The notes below the pieces were generated by a model, which was not told where the DNA came from, made no database searches, and saw only the letters and a list, made by a program, of their open reading frames with translations. From CAMYLY01 sp036397755 (GTDB taxonomy: Bacteria > Gemmatimonadota > Gemmatimonadetes > Gemmatimonadales > GWC2-71-9): DNA of 64,000 nucleotides. The stretch covers positions 90,299-154,298 of the forward strand of contig DASWII010000035.1 in assembly GCA_036397755.1 (NCBI GenBank), in the 5' to 3' direction. Below, piece by piece: positions 9,301 to 18,195 of the stretch. A program made the translations under genes and the position numbers. Within the stretch, counting starts at the first letter, position 1; every line of letters starts with the position of its first letter.

Positions 9301-11799
9301 CTACAGCGTCATCTCCCGTTGGTCACGCCCCTCCGCCACAACCTCGGCGTCGGTTCCTTCCACCGTGTCATCACTGATGACGCGCGCAACGTCAACGAGC
9401 GTATCGCCGGAGTCGAGATTCATGACCCTCACACCCTGAGTGTTGCGTCCGATCACGCGTATGCCGGACGCGGGGACCCGGATGATGACACCGTGGCGGG
9501 TAACCATCATCAATTCGTCGTCCTGGAGAACTTCCTTGAGCGCGACCACCGCACCCGTCTTCTCGCTCTGCCGGACCGTGATAATGCCCTTCCCGCCCCG
9601 CCGCTGCACGCGATAGTCCGCAATGGAGGAGCGCTTCCCCAAACCTTTCTCCGTGACGACGAGCAACGTCGCGTCTCGGCGGATGACCACCATGCCGATC
9701 ACCCGATCGGCCGTGGCAAGCTGGATACCACGTACCCCGGACGTCGCGCGTCCCATTTCGCGCGCGTCCTTTTCGCTGAACCGGATGCTCATGCCGTTAC
9801 GAGTGGCCAGTACGATGTCGTTGGTACCGTCCGTCACCTGCACGTCGATCAACTCGTCACCGTCATCCACGTTGATGGCATTGATACCCGAGGAGCGTGG
9901 GTTCCCGTACGCCGAGAGAACCGTCTTCTTTACCATGCCCTTGGCGGTCGCGAACATCAGATACTGGGTGTCGCCGAACTCCCGCACGGAGACGAACGCA
10001 GCTATGCGCTGCTCCCCGCTGATCTGAATCAGATTAACGATCGGCCTACCCCGAGCCGCGCGACCACCCTGCGGGATGTCATACACTTTCAACCAATAGA
10101 CCTGACCACGGTCGGTGAAGAACAGCACGTACTCGTGGGTCGATGCGATGAAGAGATGCTCGACCCAGTCGTCGTCGCGTGTTCCCATGCCGTTGAGCCC
10201 GCGCCCACCTCGTCGTTGGCGCCGGTAGGTGGTCACCGGTATGCGCTTGATGTATCCCGCATGCGAGATCGTGACCACCATATCCTCTTCGGCGATCAGA
10301 TCCTCGACGGAGAAGTCGCCCTCATCGGCGACGATTTCGCTCCGCCGCCGATCCCCAAAACGCCCGGCAAGCTCCGCTAGCTCGTCCGTGAGCACCCGCA
10401 TCCGCTTCGGGCGAGAGCCCAGGAGCGCCTTCAACGACGTGATGAGTGTACGGACCTCGCCAAGCTCTTCTTCCAGTTTGCCGATCTCCAGAGACGTGAG
10501 CCGGGCGAGGCGCATGTTGAGGATCGCTTCGCTCTGCTTTTCGGACAGATCGAACCGCGCACGAAGCGCGGCATCTGCGTCCGGAACGTCTTTCGCCTTC
10601 CGGATGATCCGCACAACCTCGTCGATGTTGTCGACGGCGATCTTGAGACCCTCGAGAATGTGCTCGCGGGCCAACGACTGATCCAGCTCGTATTGCGTCC
10701 GGCGGGTGATGACGTCGTGACGATGCTCGATGAAATGCTCGAGCAGCTCCTTGAGCGACATCACACGCGGCTGACCGTTCGCCAGCGCCAGCATGATGGC
10801 ACCGAACGTGGTCTGCATCTGGGTCCGTTTGTACAGCTGATTGAGGACGACCGTGGGATTCGCGTCTCGCTTCAGTTCGATCACGATCCGCATCCCGTCG
10901 CGATCCGACTCGTCGCGCATGTCGGAGATGTCCGTGATCTTCTTTTCGTGCACGAGACCAGCGATCTGCTCGATCAGGCGCGACTTATTGACTTGGAATG
11001 GAATCTCCGTGACCACGATCTGTTCCCTGCCCGACGATTCCCTTTCCTCGACCTGCGCCCGCGCCCGCATCACGATCCGCCCCCGGCCGGTTTCGTAGCA
11101 CTCCTTGAGGCCCTCGGTGCCGTAGATGAACCCGCCGGTCGGAAAGTCAGGACCGGTGATATGCTGGCGGAGATCATCCACGCTGCAATCCGGATGCTCC
11201 ACCAGGTGTTTTACCGCCGCGGCGACTTCGCCGAGATTGTGTGGGGGAATGTTCGTTGCCATGCCGACCGCGATGCCCGACGATCCGTTGACCAGGAGAT
11301 TGGGGAGCTTGCCGGGCAGAACCGTGGGCTCTTCCAGCCGATCGTCGAAGTTCGGAGTGAACTCCACGGTGCCCTTGTCGATGTCCTCCAACATCGTGAC
11401 CGCGAGCGCCGTGAGCCGCGCCTCGGTGTATCGATAGGCCGCCGCGCTGTCGCCATCGACCGACCCGAAGTTCCCCTGTCCGTCCACCAGCGGGTACCGC
11501 AACGAGAATGTCTGGACCATGCGCACCAGAGAGTCGTAGACCGCGGTGTCCCCATGTGGGTGGTACTTGCCCAGCACGTCGCCCACCACGGTCGCACTCT
11601 TCTTGTACGGTCGACCCGGCTGAAGCCCGAGCTCGTTCATCGCATAGAGAATGCGACGGTGGACCGGCTTGAGACCGTCTCGCACGTCGGGCAGTGCGCG
11701 CTGCACGATCACGCTCATTGAATAGTCGATGAACGACTCGCGCATTTCGTCTTCGATGAGCCTGGGGAGGATTCGCTCCCGCTGATTCGGTGCCGACAT
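9301..11799 (-). CDS. gyrA: DNA gyrase subunit A
   Basis: An 832-aa GyrA, the DNA-cleaving subunit of the type IIA topoisomerase that introduces negative supercoils. Visible motifs are the N-terminal SFIDYSMSVIVQRALPDVRDG, the quinolone-region HPHGDTAVYD, and the catalytic tyrosine in YRYTEARL. The C-terminal pinwheel has a GyrA-box (QRRGGRG), which marks true gyrase rather than Topo IV. I chose the ATG at 11797-11799 because AGGGAG lies 6 nt upstream and MSAPNQRERI fits the family start; the 40 residues before it would be unrelated. It heads a minus-strand run leading to the dehydratase gene. Confidence 0.97.
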   Translation of the reverse strand: MSAPNQRERILPRLIEDEMRESFIDYSMSVIVQRALPDVRDGLKPVHRRILYAMNELGLQPGRPYKKSATVVGDVLGKYHPHGDTAVYDSLVRMVQTFSLRYPLVDGQGNFGSVDGDSAAAYRYTEARLTALAVTMLEDIDKGTVEFTPNFDDRLEEPTVLPGKLPNLLVNGSSGIAVGMATNIPPHNLGEVAAAVKHLVEHPDCSVDDLRQHITGPDFPTGGFIYGTEGLKECYETGRGRIVMRARAQVEERESSGREQIVVTEIPFQVNKSRLIEQIAGLVHEKKITDISDMRDESDRDGMRIVIELKRDANPTVVLNQLYKRTQMQTTFGAIMLALANGQPRVMSLKELLEHFIEHRHDVITRRTQYELDQSLAREHILEGLKIAVDNIDEVVRIIRKAKDVPDADAALRARFDLSEKQSEAILNMRLARLTSLEIGKLEEELGEVRTLITSLKALLGSRPKRMRVLTDELAELAGRFGDRRRSEIVADEGDFSVEDLIAEEDMVVTISHAGYIKRIPVTTYRRQRRGGRGLNGMGTRDDDWVEHLFIASTHEYVLFFTDRGQVYWLKVYDIPQGGRAARGRPIVNLIQISGEQRIAAFVSVREFGDTQYLMFATAKGMVKKTVLSAYGNPRSSGINAINVDDGDELIDVQVTDGTNDIVLATRNGMSIRFSEKDAREMGRATSGVRGIQLATADRVIGMVVIRRDATLLVVTEKGLGKRSSIADYRVQRRGGKGIITVRQSEKTGAVVALKEVLQDDELMMVTRHGVIIRVPASGIRVIGRNTQGVRVMNLDSGDTLVDVARVISDDTVEGTDAEVVAEGRDQREMTL

Positions 11800-11823
11800 G
11801 GTGCTCCCTGGAAAACGAAAAAT

Positions 11824-11841
11824 GGGGTCGGATTCGACCCC
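11824..11841 (-). promoter_or_regulatory. hairpin in the gyrA 5' untranslated region
   Basis: A perfect 7-bp inverted repeat (GGGGTCG-GATT-CGACCCC) with a 4-nt loop lies 25 nt upstream of the gyrA start and just upstream of its ribosome-binding site. Its position suggests a 5'-UTR hairpin acting on mRNA stability or translation. It has no T-tract and is probably not a terminator. Confidence 0.4.
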
Positions 11842-12068
11842 GTCGGAGGTCCCTGTAATATACCCCGATCGAAGACGCCAATCAACTCGGCGGAACATTC
11901 CTAACCGGTTGATTGGCAATCACTTAGAGTTGACCGCAGTCACCATGACCGCGGGTGGGTCCGCAGGAGGTCGTCGGTCGTTTTGCAACCATCCCGAATC
12001 CCGGAGCATCTAAGCCAGTGAGATGGTAACCGGGCTCCCGCAGGGGCCGCGCAAAGAGGTGACGTTCA

Positions 12069-12299
12069 ATGACCGCTCGACCGCTCGCAGTGCACGGGAT
12101 CGACACCACGGGGCAGCGCGCCGTTCACCCACCTGTGTTTGACCGAGTCGTGCGGTCCGCTGCCGGCGCACGACTCATCCGTACGCGCCGGGGGCTCGCG
12201 CTGTTCGATGATGTCGGGCGGTTCGTTGGGATCGTGCGCCGCCCAGATCCAGGCGCGCGCTTCGGTCCCGCTGGCTCCACGGTGTTGCTACATCGCTGA
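12069..12299 (+). CDS. small hypothetical protein
   Basis: A 76-aa basic protein, not recognised. The ATG is preceded by GAGGTGA at good spacing, and the frame shows the usual GC-rich third positions. It runs tail to tail into the oxidoreductase gene with a 12-bp overlap of coding ends. The C-terminal half (RRGLALFDDVGRFVGIVRRP) looks like a short beta-rich fold. There is no membrane segment and no obvious metal motif. Confidence 0.5.
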   Translation: MTARPLAVHGIDTTGQRAVHPPVFDRVVRSAAGARLIRTRRGLALFDDVGRFVGIVRRPDPGARFGPAGSTVLLHR

Positions 12300-13364
12300 G
12301 GACTGAGCCTCCGCGTGGATGGCGATCGCGATCTTCCCCATCTGGTCGCCGCTCGCGAGTCGCGCGACGGCTTCCACGCTGCGCTCCAGGGAAAACACCG
12401 AGTCGATCGCAGGGCGCAGGCGGTCCTCCGCGAGTAGCCGGACCGCCTCGTCGAAGTCTTCCCGTCCCCCCATCGTCGACCCCAGGATGTCCCACTGGTA
12501 CCAGAACAGTCGCCGGACATCGATCGTCACTGTCGGTCCGGTCGTCGCGCCACACGTCACGAGACGCCCACCGCGACTGAGTGCCCGCAGCGACCGGTCC
12601 CACGTTGCCTCCCCGACGTTCTCCACCACCACATCGACCCCGCGACGGCCCGTGATCTCGCGCACCCTCGCCACCACGTCCTCGGTCGCGTGATTGATCG
12701 TGTGGTCGGCCCCCCACGACTCCGCCACACGGAGCTTGGCATCGCTCGACGACGTGACGACGACGGTGGCGCCCATGAGCTTGGCAATCTTCAGCGCCAT
12801 GCCTGAGACCCCGCCGCCAACGCCCCAGACGAGGACGGTCTCGCCCGCCCGCACCTTTGCGCGGTGGGCCAGCATCCGCCAGGCGGTGAGACCAACCAGT
12901 CCGTAGGAACCCGCCTCGACCCACGAGAGGGGTGGGTGCCCCTCCGGGATGAACGGAATCGGTACGGCGTTCGCAGCGGGCACGACAATCTGCTCCGCCG
13001 CGGTCCCGTTGACATGCTCTCCCAACAACCTGTATGAGCGGCAGAGCGGGTCCTTCCCTGCGGCGCAGTACTCGCAGCGCGCACAGGACAGACCCGGGTT
13101 GAGCAACACCCGATCACCAACCGTGAGAGACTCGACGCCACTTCCGACCTCTTCCACCACGCCGGCACCATCCCCGCCCAGGGTGTGCGGAAACCGGAGC
13201 GAGACTCCAGGAAGTCCTTTGAGCGTCCAGAGATCCAGGTGATTCAGCGCCGCCGAATAGACCCGCACCCGCACATGGTCGGGTTGCTGCACGACCGGCT
13301 GCTCCACCTCGGAGACTTCGAGCTGAGAGAGGTCACCATGACCGGTGAGGACGAGAGCCCGCAT
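12288..13364 (-). CDS. zinc-type alcohol dehydrogenase/quinone oxidoreductase
   Basis: A 358-aa MDR-family oxidoreductase. The GroES-like N-terminal half has the HTLGGDGAGVV signature and the structural-zinc cysteine lobe (CARCEYCAAGKDPLC, about residues 94-108). The Rossmann half has the nucleotide loop VWGVGGGVSGMA (about 181-192) and ends in LERSVEAVARLASGDQMGKIAI, typical of NADPH:quinone reductases. The usual catalytic-zinc Cys near residue 40 is replaced (AALNHLDLW), so the catalytic zinc may be absent. The substrate is likely an enal, alcohol or quinone. A single-gene unit. Confidence 0.88.
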   Translation of the reverse strand: MRALVLTGHGDLSQLEVSEVEQPVVQQPDHVRVRVYSAALNHLDLWTLKGLPGVSLRFPHTLGGDGAGVVEEVGSGVESLTVGDRVLLNPGLSCARCEYCAAGKDPLCRSYRLLGEHVNGTAAEQIVVPAANAVPIPFIPEGHPPLSWVEAGSYGLVGLTAWRMLAHRAKVRAGETVLVWGVGGGVSGMALKIAKLMGATVVVTSSSDAKLRVAESWGADHTINHATEDVVARVREITGRRGVDVVVENVGEATWDRSLRALSRGGRLVTCGATTGPTVTIDVRRLFWYQWDILGSTMGGREDFDEAVRLLAEDRLRPAIDSVFSLERSVEAVARLASGDQMGKIAIAIHAEAQSSAM

Positions 13365-13394
13365 CGACCTACTGTCGTGTCCCAGGAGTTCCTT

Positions 13395-13477
13395 GCAGAA
13401 GACGAGTCCCGGCGGACCCCTCCGGTCGCTGGCGTATCGGCGGACTCAACGCCCCATCCAGCCGGGATTCGAAGTCT
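13395..13477 (+). repeat. 83-bp dispersed repeat with hairpin arms, copy A
   Basis: This segment aligns without gaps, and with about a dozen substitutions, to the reverse complement of 17370-17452. Its ends carry an inverted repeat (CGAGTCCCGGC at 13403-13413 against GCCGGGATTCG at 13461-13471, one G-T type mismatch). It sits in the 208-bp spacer between the oxidoreductase start and the 3' end of the Ig-like protein gene. Retained arms with a diverged middle suggest a structured repeat or small RNA rather than coding DNA. Confidence 0.65.
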
Positions 13478-13572
13478 GTTGGCCAGCTGCGACGCCGAGA
13501 CCGCTGGTCCGCATGCTCCCCTGGGAGCATCCGGGCCTCGGGATCCAGACGACGAACTCCGGGGACACGACG

Positions 13573-15780
13573 CTAGCGCCGGAACGCGGGATAGGCCAGC
13601 TGGTCGAACTCGTCCGCTGGGCTGATTTCCACCGCCACGCCGTCGATGCCCTCGGGCGGCAGCACGAATAGCCGCCGTACGTGGTCGCCGCTGGGACCCG
13701 CGAGCGACAGGATCACCGCGAGCAAGTCCCCGCCTGGTCGCACGTCGAACGCCAGCACCGGGCGCGGCGGTGAAAGGATGCGCTCCTCGCCCTGCCTCAA
13801 GCCGAGGCTCACGATCTCGACTTGCTCCGTCAGGTGCCGCCGCTCACCCCTGAGGAACGCAACGGTCTGTTCGTCGATCCACTTCGGCATGAACTCTTCC
13901 AACCGCGACGCGGTGATGTTCCGCTGGTTGGAACCGTCGATGCCCATCAAATAGACCTCCGCGTTGCCGTCGCGAAACGACGTCATGGCGATCATCCGCC
14001 CGTCGGGCGAGACCGCTGGATGGCGGTTGTCACGATCCCCAGCCGTCAGGGCCGTCGCATTGGCCCCGGTGACATCCACGATCCAAATCTGTGCGCTGCC
14101 GCTCAGATCCGACTCGTAGACGAGCCGCTGTCCGTCCGGGGTCCACGCCGGCAGGTGTTCGGACTCCGGACTGTCCGTCACGCGCTGAAGATTGGAGCCG
14201 TCCGCATCCGCGACGAAGAGATCGAATTGACCGCCACGATCGGAAGCGAACGCGAACCGCGTACCGTCGGGCGAGTACGCCGCCTCCAACTCGGCTGAAG
14301 TCTCCGCCGTTAACCGACCAGCGATGCCGGGCGCGCTCAGGCTCGCGGCAAAGACATCCGCGGATCCCGTACGCATGGACGTGAACATCAAGTCGCCCAC
14401 GACGAAGACGGGGACGGTATCGCCACGACCCCAAGCGGAGCCCGCGATCAATTGTGTCCCGCCAAACTCCACTCCTTGAATGGTGCCGTCACCGCTGACC
14501 CCCAGCACGGCGGCGTTCGCCGTGGACCATTGCAGCCCCTCGGCGGGCGCCACGCGTTCTCCGACGTCGTTGGTGAACCAGGCGCGCACCTGCCGACTGG
14601 ATCCGAACGAAAGGGCGATCCGGCGATCCTCGATCATGACCCGGGCGGGAACGACATTGAGCGTCCACGATCGGACTGTCTCCGAGCGATAGCGCGCCTC
14701 GAGCGTGGTGACACCCACCTTCAGCCCCCGCGCAACCGAATCTGTCGCCTGATAGGACGCCACCGTGGGGTCTCCCACGATCCACGTGATCGGCGCATCC
14801 GGAATCGGGGTGTCGTCCGCCGCCACCGGTACCACGCGGAACCCCGCGGTCCCACCCACCGGCAGCAAGATCGTGTCGCCACCGATCGCCGCCACCGTGA
14901 ACCCATCCACCTCCTGGTGTACGCGCACTTCGACCGACGCCTCCTGGCCGAACCCGAAGCCGGTGACGTTGGTCCGCCCCGCACTAATGGCGGTGACGAC
15001 TCCACCCGCCGAGACCGTCACGACGTCTCGATTGGCGGAACTCCACGACACCCACTTGGGGTCAAGCAACCGATTCCCCTGCCTCGGGACACGCAGTTCC
15101 AGGGTGTCCGACTCCGCCGGCGCCAGGGACACCACGGGCACGCCGAAGCTCCACGGAACCACCCCCACCTGGACCTGCACCCGCTGTCGCAGGCCGCTCT
15201 CGGACGTCGCCTCAACCAGGCCCGTCCCTTCCTGAATCCCCACTAACATGCCCGACTGATCGATGCTCGCGACGTCAGGGCGGAACGAGTGCCACGACAA
15301 AGGAACCGGAGCGGCAGGCGTGCCGTCGTCCTTGAGGAACCGCGGCAGGAGCTGTACGTCCTCGCTCGGGAGCAGCAGCGCGGTCGGGGGCTCAATCTCG
15401 ATTCGCGTTGGCGTCCCCTCACCAATCGGGCCCGCGTACGTGAACCCCTGCACCTCCACGCTGATCGTCGCCGTGCGCGAGCCGACGGCAACCTCCACCT
15501 GGGCCGACCCGGGGGTGAGACCCACCAGCTTTGCGATGCCGTCAGGTTCAGCTTCGATCGCGACCACCGCGGGCTGTCGCGAGGTCCAGCGAAACTCCAC
15601 ACCCAGCAGGACGTTGTTCGACCGATCGAGCGCGGTGGCCAGCACCTCGAAGCGCTGGCCCACGCTTAAGGTCACCTGGTTCGGGTCCACCTGAAGCTGC
15701 GCAACCTGCGCCTCGGCATTCGTCGCCATCAACGCCGCACAAAGCCCAGCCAGCCGGACCGCCTGGAGTACCACCCGCAT
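13573..15780 (-). CDS. secreted Ig-like (BIG2) and TolB/PD40 beta-propeller protein
   Basis: About 735 aa. A signal peptide (MRVVLQAVRLAGLCAALMA..., cleavage near NAEAQ) is followed by several Ig-like group-2 repeats (phrases such as LSVGQRFEVLATALD, WSSANRDVVTVSAGGVVTAISAGRTNV and WSTANAAVLGVSGDGTIQGV, about residues 25-480). A C-terminal half of PD40/TolB blades follows (LEAAYSPDGTRFAFASDRGG, PAWTPDGQRLVYESDLSG, PAVSPDGRMIAMTSFRDG, about 490-660). It is probably surface-exposed or periplasmic, binding protein or glycan. A GTG at 15786 lies closer to the AGGGAG site and could be the real start, giving two more residues. Confidence 0.85.
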   Translation of the reverse strand: MRVVLQAVRLAGLCAALMATNAEAQVAQLQVDPNQVTLSVGQRFEVLATALDRSNNVLLGVEFRWTSRQPAVVAIEAEPDGIAKLVGLTPGSAQVEVAVGSRTATISVEVQGFTYAGPIGEGTPTRIEIEPPTALLLPSEDVQLLPRFLKDDGTPAAPVPLSWHSFRPDVASIDQSGMLVGIQEGTGLVEATSESGLRQRVQVQVGVVPWSFGVPVVSLAPAESDTLELRVPRQGNRLLDPKWVSWSSANRDVVTVSAGGVVTAISAGRTNVTGFGFGQEASVEVRVHQEVDGFTVAAIGGDTILLPVGGTAGFRVVPVAADDTPIPDAPITWIVGDPTVASYQATDSVARGLKVGVTTLEARYRSETVRSWTLNVVPARVMIEDRRIALSFGSSRQVRAWFTNDVGERVAPAEGLQWSTANAAVLGVSGDGTIQGVEFGGTQLIAGSAWGRGDTVPVFVVGDLMFTSMRTGSADVFAASLSAPGIAGRLTAETSAELEAAYSPDGTRFAFASDRGGQFDLFVADADGSNLQRVTDSPESEHLPAWTPDGQRLVYESDLSGSAQIWIVDVTGANATALTAGDRDNRHPAVSPDGRMIAMTSFRDGNAEVYLMGIDGSNQRNITASRLEEFMPKWIDEQTVAFLRGERRHLTEQVEIVSLGLRQGEERILSPPRPVLAFDVRPGGDLLAVILSLAGPSGDHVRRLFVLPPEGIDGVAVEISPADEFDQLAYPAFRR

Positions 15781-15981
15781 CGTCACAAACCGACTCCCTG
15801 AGATCGCGTAACTCGCAGTCAGTACAAAAGATATGCGCGAACGTAAGGTTCGTTCAGCGGCCGTGTCAAGCAAGCCGCCGCTCCCGCCCACCTGTCGCGC
15901 GCTCGCGTACCCCTTGCGCCGGCCCGCACCATTCGGAAATCTAAGGGACACTGGCGAACCCATAGCGGCAGGGAGGTGTTG

Positions 15982-16311
15982 ATGATCGGCTCCGATCCGT
16001 TCGGCGGGCCGGGCGGCCCGGGAATGTGGGACCCGATGCCTGGGGTACCGCCGCGATCGCCGGCTGAGGAAGTCGACGAGACCAAGTTGATTTGGTCGCG
16101 ACCACCTCAGGAGGAGTCGCCCGGGGCGGGGGATCGGAGTACGCCAGGCGCCACGACCCGTCGCGTCAAGAAGGCCGCGTCGAGGCGGGGGAAAGCTGCC
16201 CGACCGCGGAGCAGGGCTAAGAAGGCGCCGAAGAAGACGGCGAAGGCCGCGAAGGGAGGGAAGAAGACCACGAAGAAGGCCACCAAGACGCTGCGCAAGA
16301 AGCGTCGTTGA
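15982..16311 (+). CDS. lysine-rich histone H1-like basic protein
   Basis: A 109-aa protein with a proline/glycine-rich acidic head (residues 1-50) and a tail made almost wholly of Lys, Ala, Arg and Thr (RRVKKAASRRGK..., KKAPKKTAKAAK, KKTTKKATKTLRKKRR). Such tails resemble the eukaryotic H1 and bacterial HctB/AlgP types that bind and compact DNA. The ATG at 15982 follows GGGAGG by 5 nt; the GTG and TTG just before overlap that site and were not used. The partner is inferred to be nucleic acid. Confidence 0.75.
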   Translation: MIGSDPFGGPGGPGMWDPMPGVPPRSPAEEVDETKLIWSRPPQEESPGAGDRSTPGATTRRVKKAASRRGKAARPRSRAKKAPKKTAKAAKGGKKTTKKATKTLRKKRR

Positions 16312-16390
16312 ACGTCGGTCGTGCCGGCCCCTAGCCCCGGTCGGTACCGGCACTCCAGATTTCCAGGCACTCATCACACGACGGGACCGC

Positions 16391-17359
16391 ATGACCCGCC
16401 CACACTCGCCAACTGCCCCACCACGGCTCGAAGCCCCGAATCCGGTACGAACGGGCAATCTCGAGACGAGTGATACTCAGCGGGCGCTCGCGCGGGCTGT
16501 GGAGTGGTTTGCCGGGCGCGAATCCCGCCAGGCCATTCTCGCCCGCCAGCTCACGGGCCTTCACCGCGCCGAGGACCACGCAGCCGCCGGATTCGCGATT
16601 CGCGAGACCCGGCGTCAGACCCGCATGGATGGCAGCGTGGAGGGGTCTCTCGTGCGCACTGCGTGGGCAACCGGCGAATTGCTCGACCTCGGCTGTCGAC
16701 CGGATGACGCCCCTGTGGTTCGCACCCTTGGGTTCGTGCTGTCTCGTCAGAATGGTCCCGGCCACTTCGGTGAGGGTTGCGATCCAGAACGACACGTTGC
16801 GCGACTCTGCACGCATTACTTGTCGGGGTTCTTCTCGGCCGGTCTGCGGGACGAGGCAGTGGCACCCCTCCAGTTCCCTTGCGGCCTCACGATTCACGAC
16901 GAGGAGCAAGCGCGCTTCGCCGCGAGTTGCTTTGCACTCCGTGTCGTGCTCCGCGCCGGGGAGGATCGACGTGACGCCGTGCGCCAGCACGTGCGCTGCC
17001 TCATCGATCTGTCGGTTCTGTGGCAGGACGACGATCCCAGATGGCCGCTCGACCTTGCGTGTCTGGCACTCGGGGCCATTACCCTCGGACCGTATGATCT
17101 GCGCGAACAGGTGGAAGCCTGCATCGGAGATGTCGTTGCCCGCCAAGCGCCGGACGGGAGTTGGCCGGGAGCAGAGCTGTTCAATGTGCTCGATGTCCTG
17201 GCGGCCACTCCCAGTCTGCGGGCGCGGGCCGCAGTCGACCGCACCGTGCCGCATCTGCTGCGTGGTCAGCTCAGTGACGGCTCGTGGGAAGGGGGCGTGA
17301 AGGAGGAACGGACGCTGATTGGACTCCGGGCGCTCAGGGTTGCGCTCCGCGCGGCGTGA
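16391..17359 (+). CDS. alpha/alpha-toroid protein with terpene-cyclase-like QW repeats
   Basis: A 322-aa helical-repeat protein. Two segments near the C-terminus (QAPDGSWPGAELFNVLDVL and QLSDGSWEGG...) match the QxxDGSW motifs of squalene-hopene cyclases and prenyltransferase beta-subunits. The middle (GSVEGSLVRTAWATGELLDLG) shows the same helix-pair periodicity. It is half the length of a true squalene cyclase and the DXDD acid motif is not visible, so catalysis is doubtful. A squalene/phytoene synthase gene lies about 9 kb away but not in the same unit. Function unknown. Confidence 0.65.
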   Translation: MTRPHSPTAPPRLEAPNPVRTGNLETSDTQRALARAVEWFAGRESRQAILARQLTGLHRAEDHAAAGFAIRETRRQTRMDGSVEGSLVRTAWATGELLDLGCRPDDAPVVRTLGFVLSRQNGPGHFGEGCDPERHVARLCTHYLSGFFSAGLRDEAVAPLQFPCGLTIHDEEQARFAASCFALRVVLRAGEDRRDAVRQHVRCLIDLSVLWQDDDPRWPLDLACLALGAITLGPYDLREQVEACIGDVVARQAPDGSWPGAELFNVLDVLAATPSLRARAAVDRTVPHLLRGQLSDGSWEGGVKEERTLIGLRALRVALRAA

Positions 17360-17369
17360 GGCGCGGGAG

Positions 17370-17452
17370 AGGTTTCGAGTCCCGGCTGCGCGGGGCGTTG
17401 AGGCCGCCGGTACGACAGCGACAGGAGGAACCAGCCGGGACTCGTCGTCTGC
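17370..17452 (-). repeat. 83-bp dispersed repeat with hairpin arms, copy B
   Basis: The inverted-orientation partner of 13395-13477. Here the arms are a perfect 13-bp inverted repeat (CGAGTCCCGGCTG at 17376-17388 and CAGCCGGGACTCG at 17432-17444) enclosing a 43-nt loop. It lies between the convergent 3' ends of the toroid-protein gene and the permease gene, where a hairpin could also act as a bidirectional terminator. Confidence 0.65.
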
Positions 17453-17474
17453 ATGGAACGCTTGGGACGCGCGA

Positions 17475-18170
17475 CTAGGCCGGCAGGAATACCCGCACGA
17501 TCCACCACACACCGACGACGACGCTTCCCCCAGCTGTGAGACCGGCAAGCGATCTCGCGGCCCGCACCGACGATCCCAGTCGCCGTACAGCGACGGCCGC
17601 CAGGCCCGCATATGCCGCCATGGCAACGATGGTCCCGACCGCAAAGACCAGCAGATAGGCGAACGGCCCCCAAAAGCCGGCCAGGAGTGTGACGGGAACC
17701 AGTGCGGTCACCGGGGCCGTGCCGGCCAGCCCGTGCGCCGCACCGACAACCGTGGAAAGGTGCCGGTGGTGACGCGCTGACGCCCCAGCGCCGTGCCGGT
17801 GCGGGTGGCTTCCCGGCGCATGAACGTGGAGATGGGCGTGATCTCCGTGATCCGCGGGCGTGTGGACATGCAGCCGATGCGTGGCACGGAAGGCCCATGC
17901 GCCAAGACCGATGAGCACGGCCCCGACGCAGACGTTGGCGGCTTCCACGAACGCGGTGGGCACGACGAGGCCGCTGATCGCAAGCGCGCTCCCCGCGCCC
18001 ACGATCACGATACTGTGCCCCAAAGCCCAGCGGATCCCATATCCAACGGCGGACGCAACCCGTGGTCGGTTTCCAAGGAAGGCGTTCACTGCTACCATGT
18101 GATCGACCTCGAGCGCGTGCGTCGCGCCGAGAACGAGGGCGGCCGCATAGACGGCCAACATATCATTCAT
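17475..18170 (-). CDS. NicO/UreH-type nickel-cobalt permease-like membrane protein
   Basis: About 231 aa with six or so hydrophobic segments. The first helix carries THALEVDHMVAVN, the His/Asp metal motif found in nickel/cobalt and UreH-type permeases. A long histidine-rich loop (HRLHVHTPADHGDHAHLHVHAPG..., about residues 105-145) would bind metal in the cytoplasm. It probably moves Ni, Co or a related cation. The ATG at 18168-18170 is chosen because AAGGGAAGG lies just upstream. Only 25 bp separate this start from the divergent selD start, so the two promoters must overlap coding DNA. Confidence 0.75.
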   Translation of the reverse strand: MNDMLAVYAAALVLGATHALEVDHMVAVNAFLGNRPRVASAVGYGIRWALGHSIVIVGAGSALAISGLVVPTAFVEAANVCVGAVLIGLGAWAFRATHRLHVHTPADHGDHAHLHVHAPGSHPHRHGAGASARHHRHLSTVVGAAHGLAGTAPVTALVPVTLLAGFWGPFAYLLVFAVGTIVAMAAYAGLAAVAVRRLGSSVRAARSLAGLTAGGSVVVGVWWIVRVFLPA

Positions 18171-18195
18171 CGCAGGCCTTCCCTTGGGAGGACGC

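Noticed and set aside
13461..13477. tRNA-like T-arm text (GGGATTCGAA) near copy A
   Set aside because: No acceptor, D-arm or anticodon arm can be built around it; it belongs to the inverted-repeat element.
16331..17644. Long minus-strand open frame of 437 codons opposite the toroid protein gene
   Set aside because: A shadow of the plus-strand gene at 16391-17359, which has motifs; high GC keeps antisense frames open.
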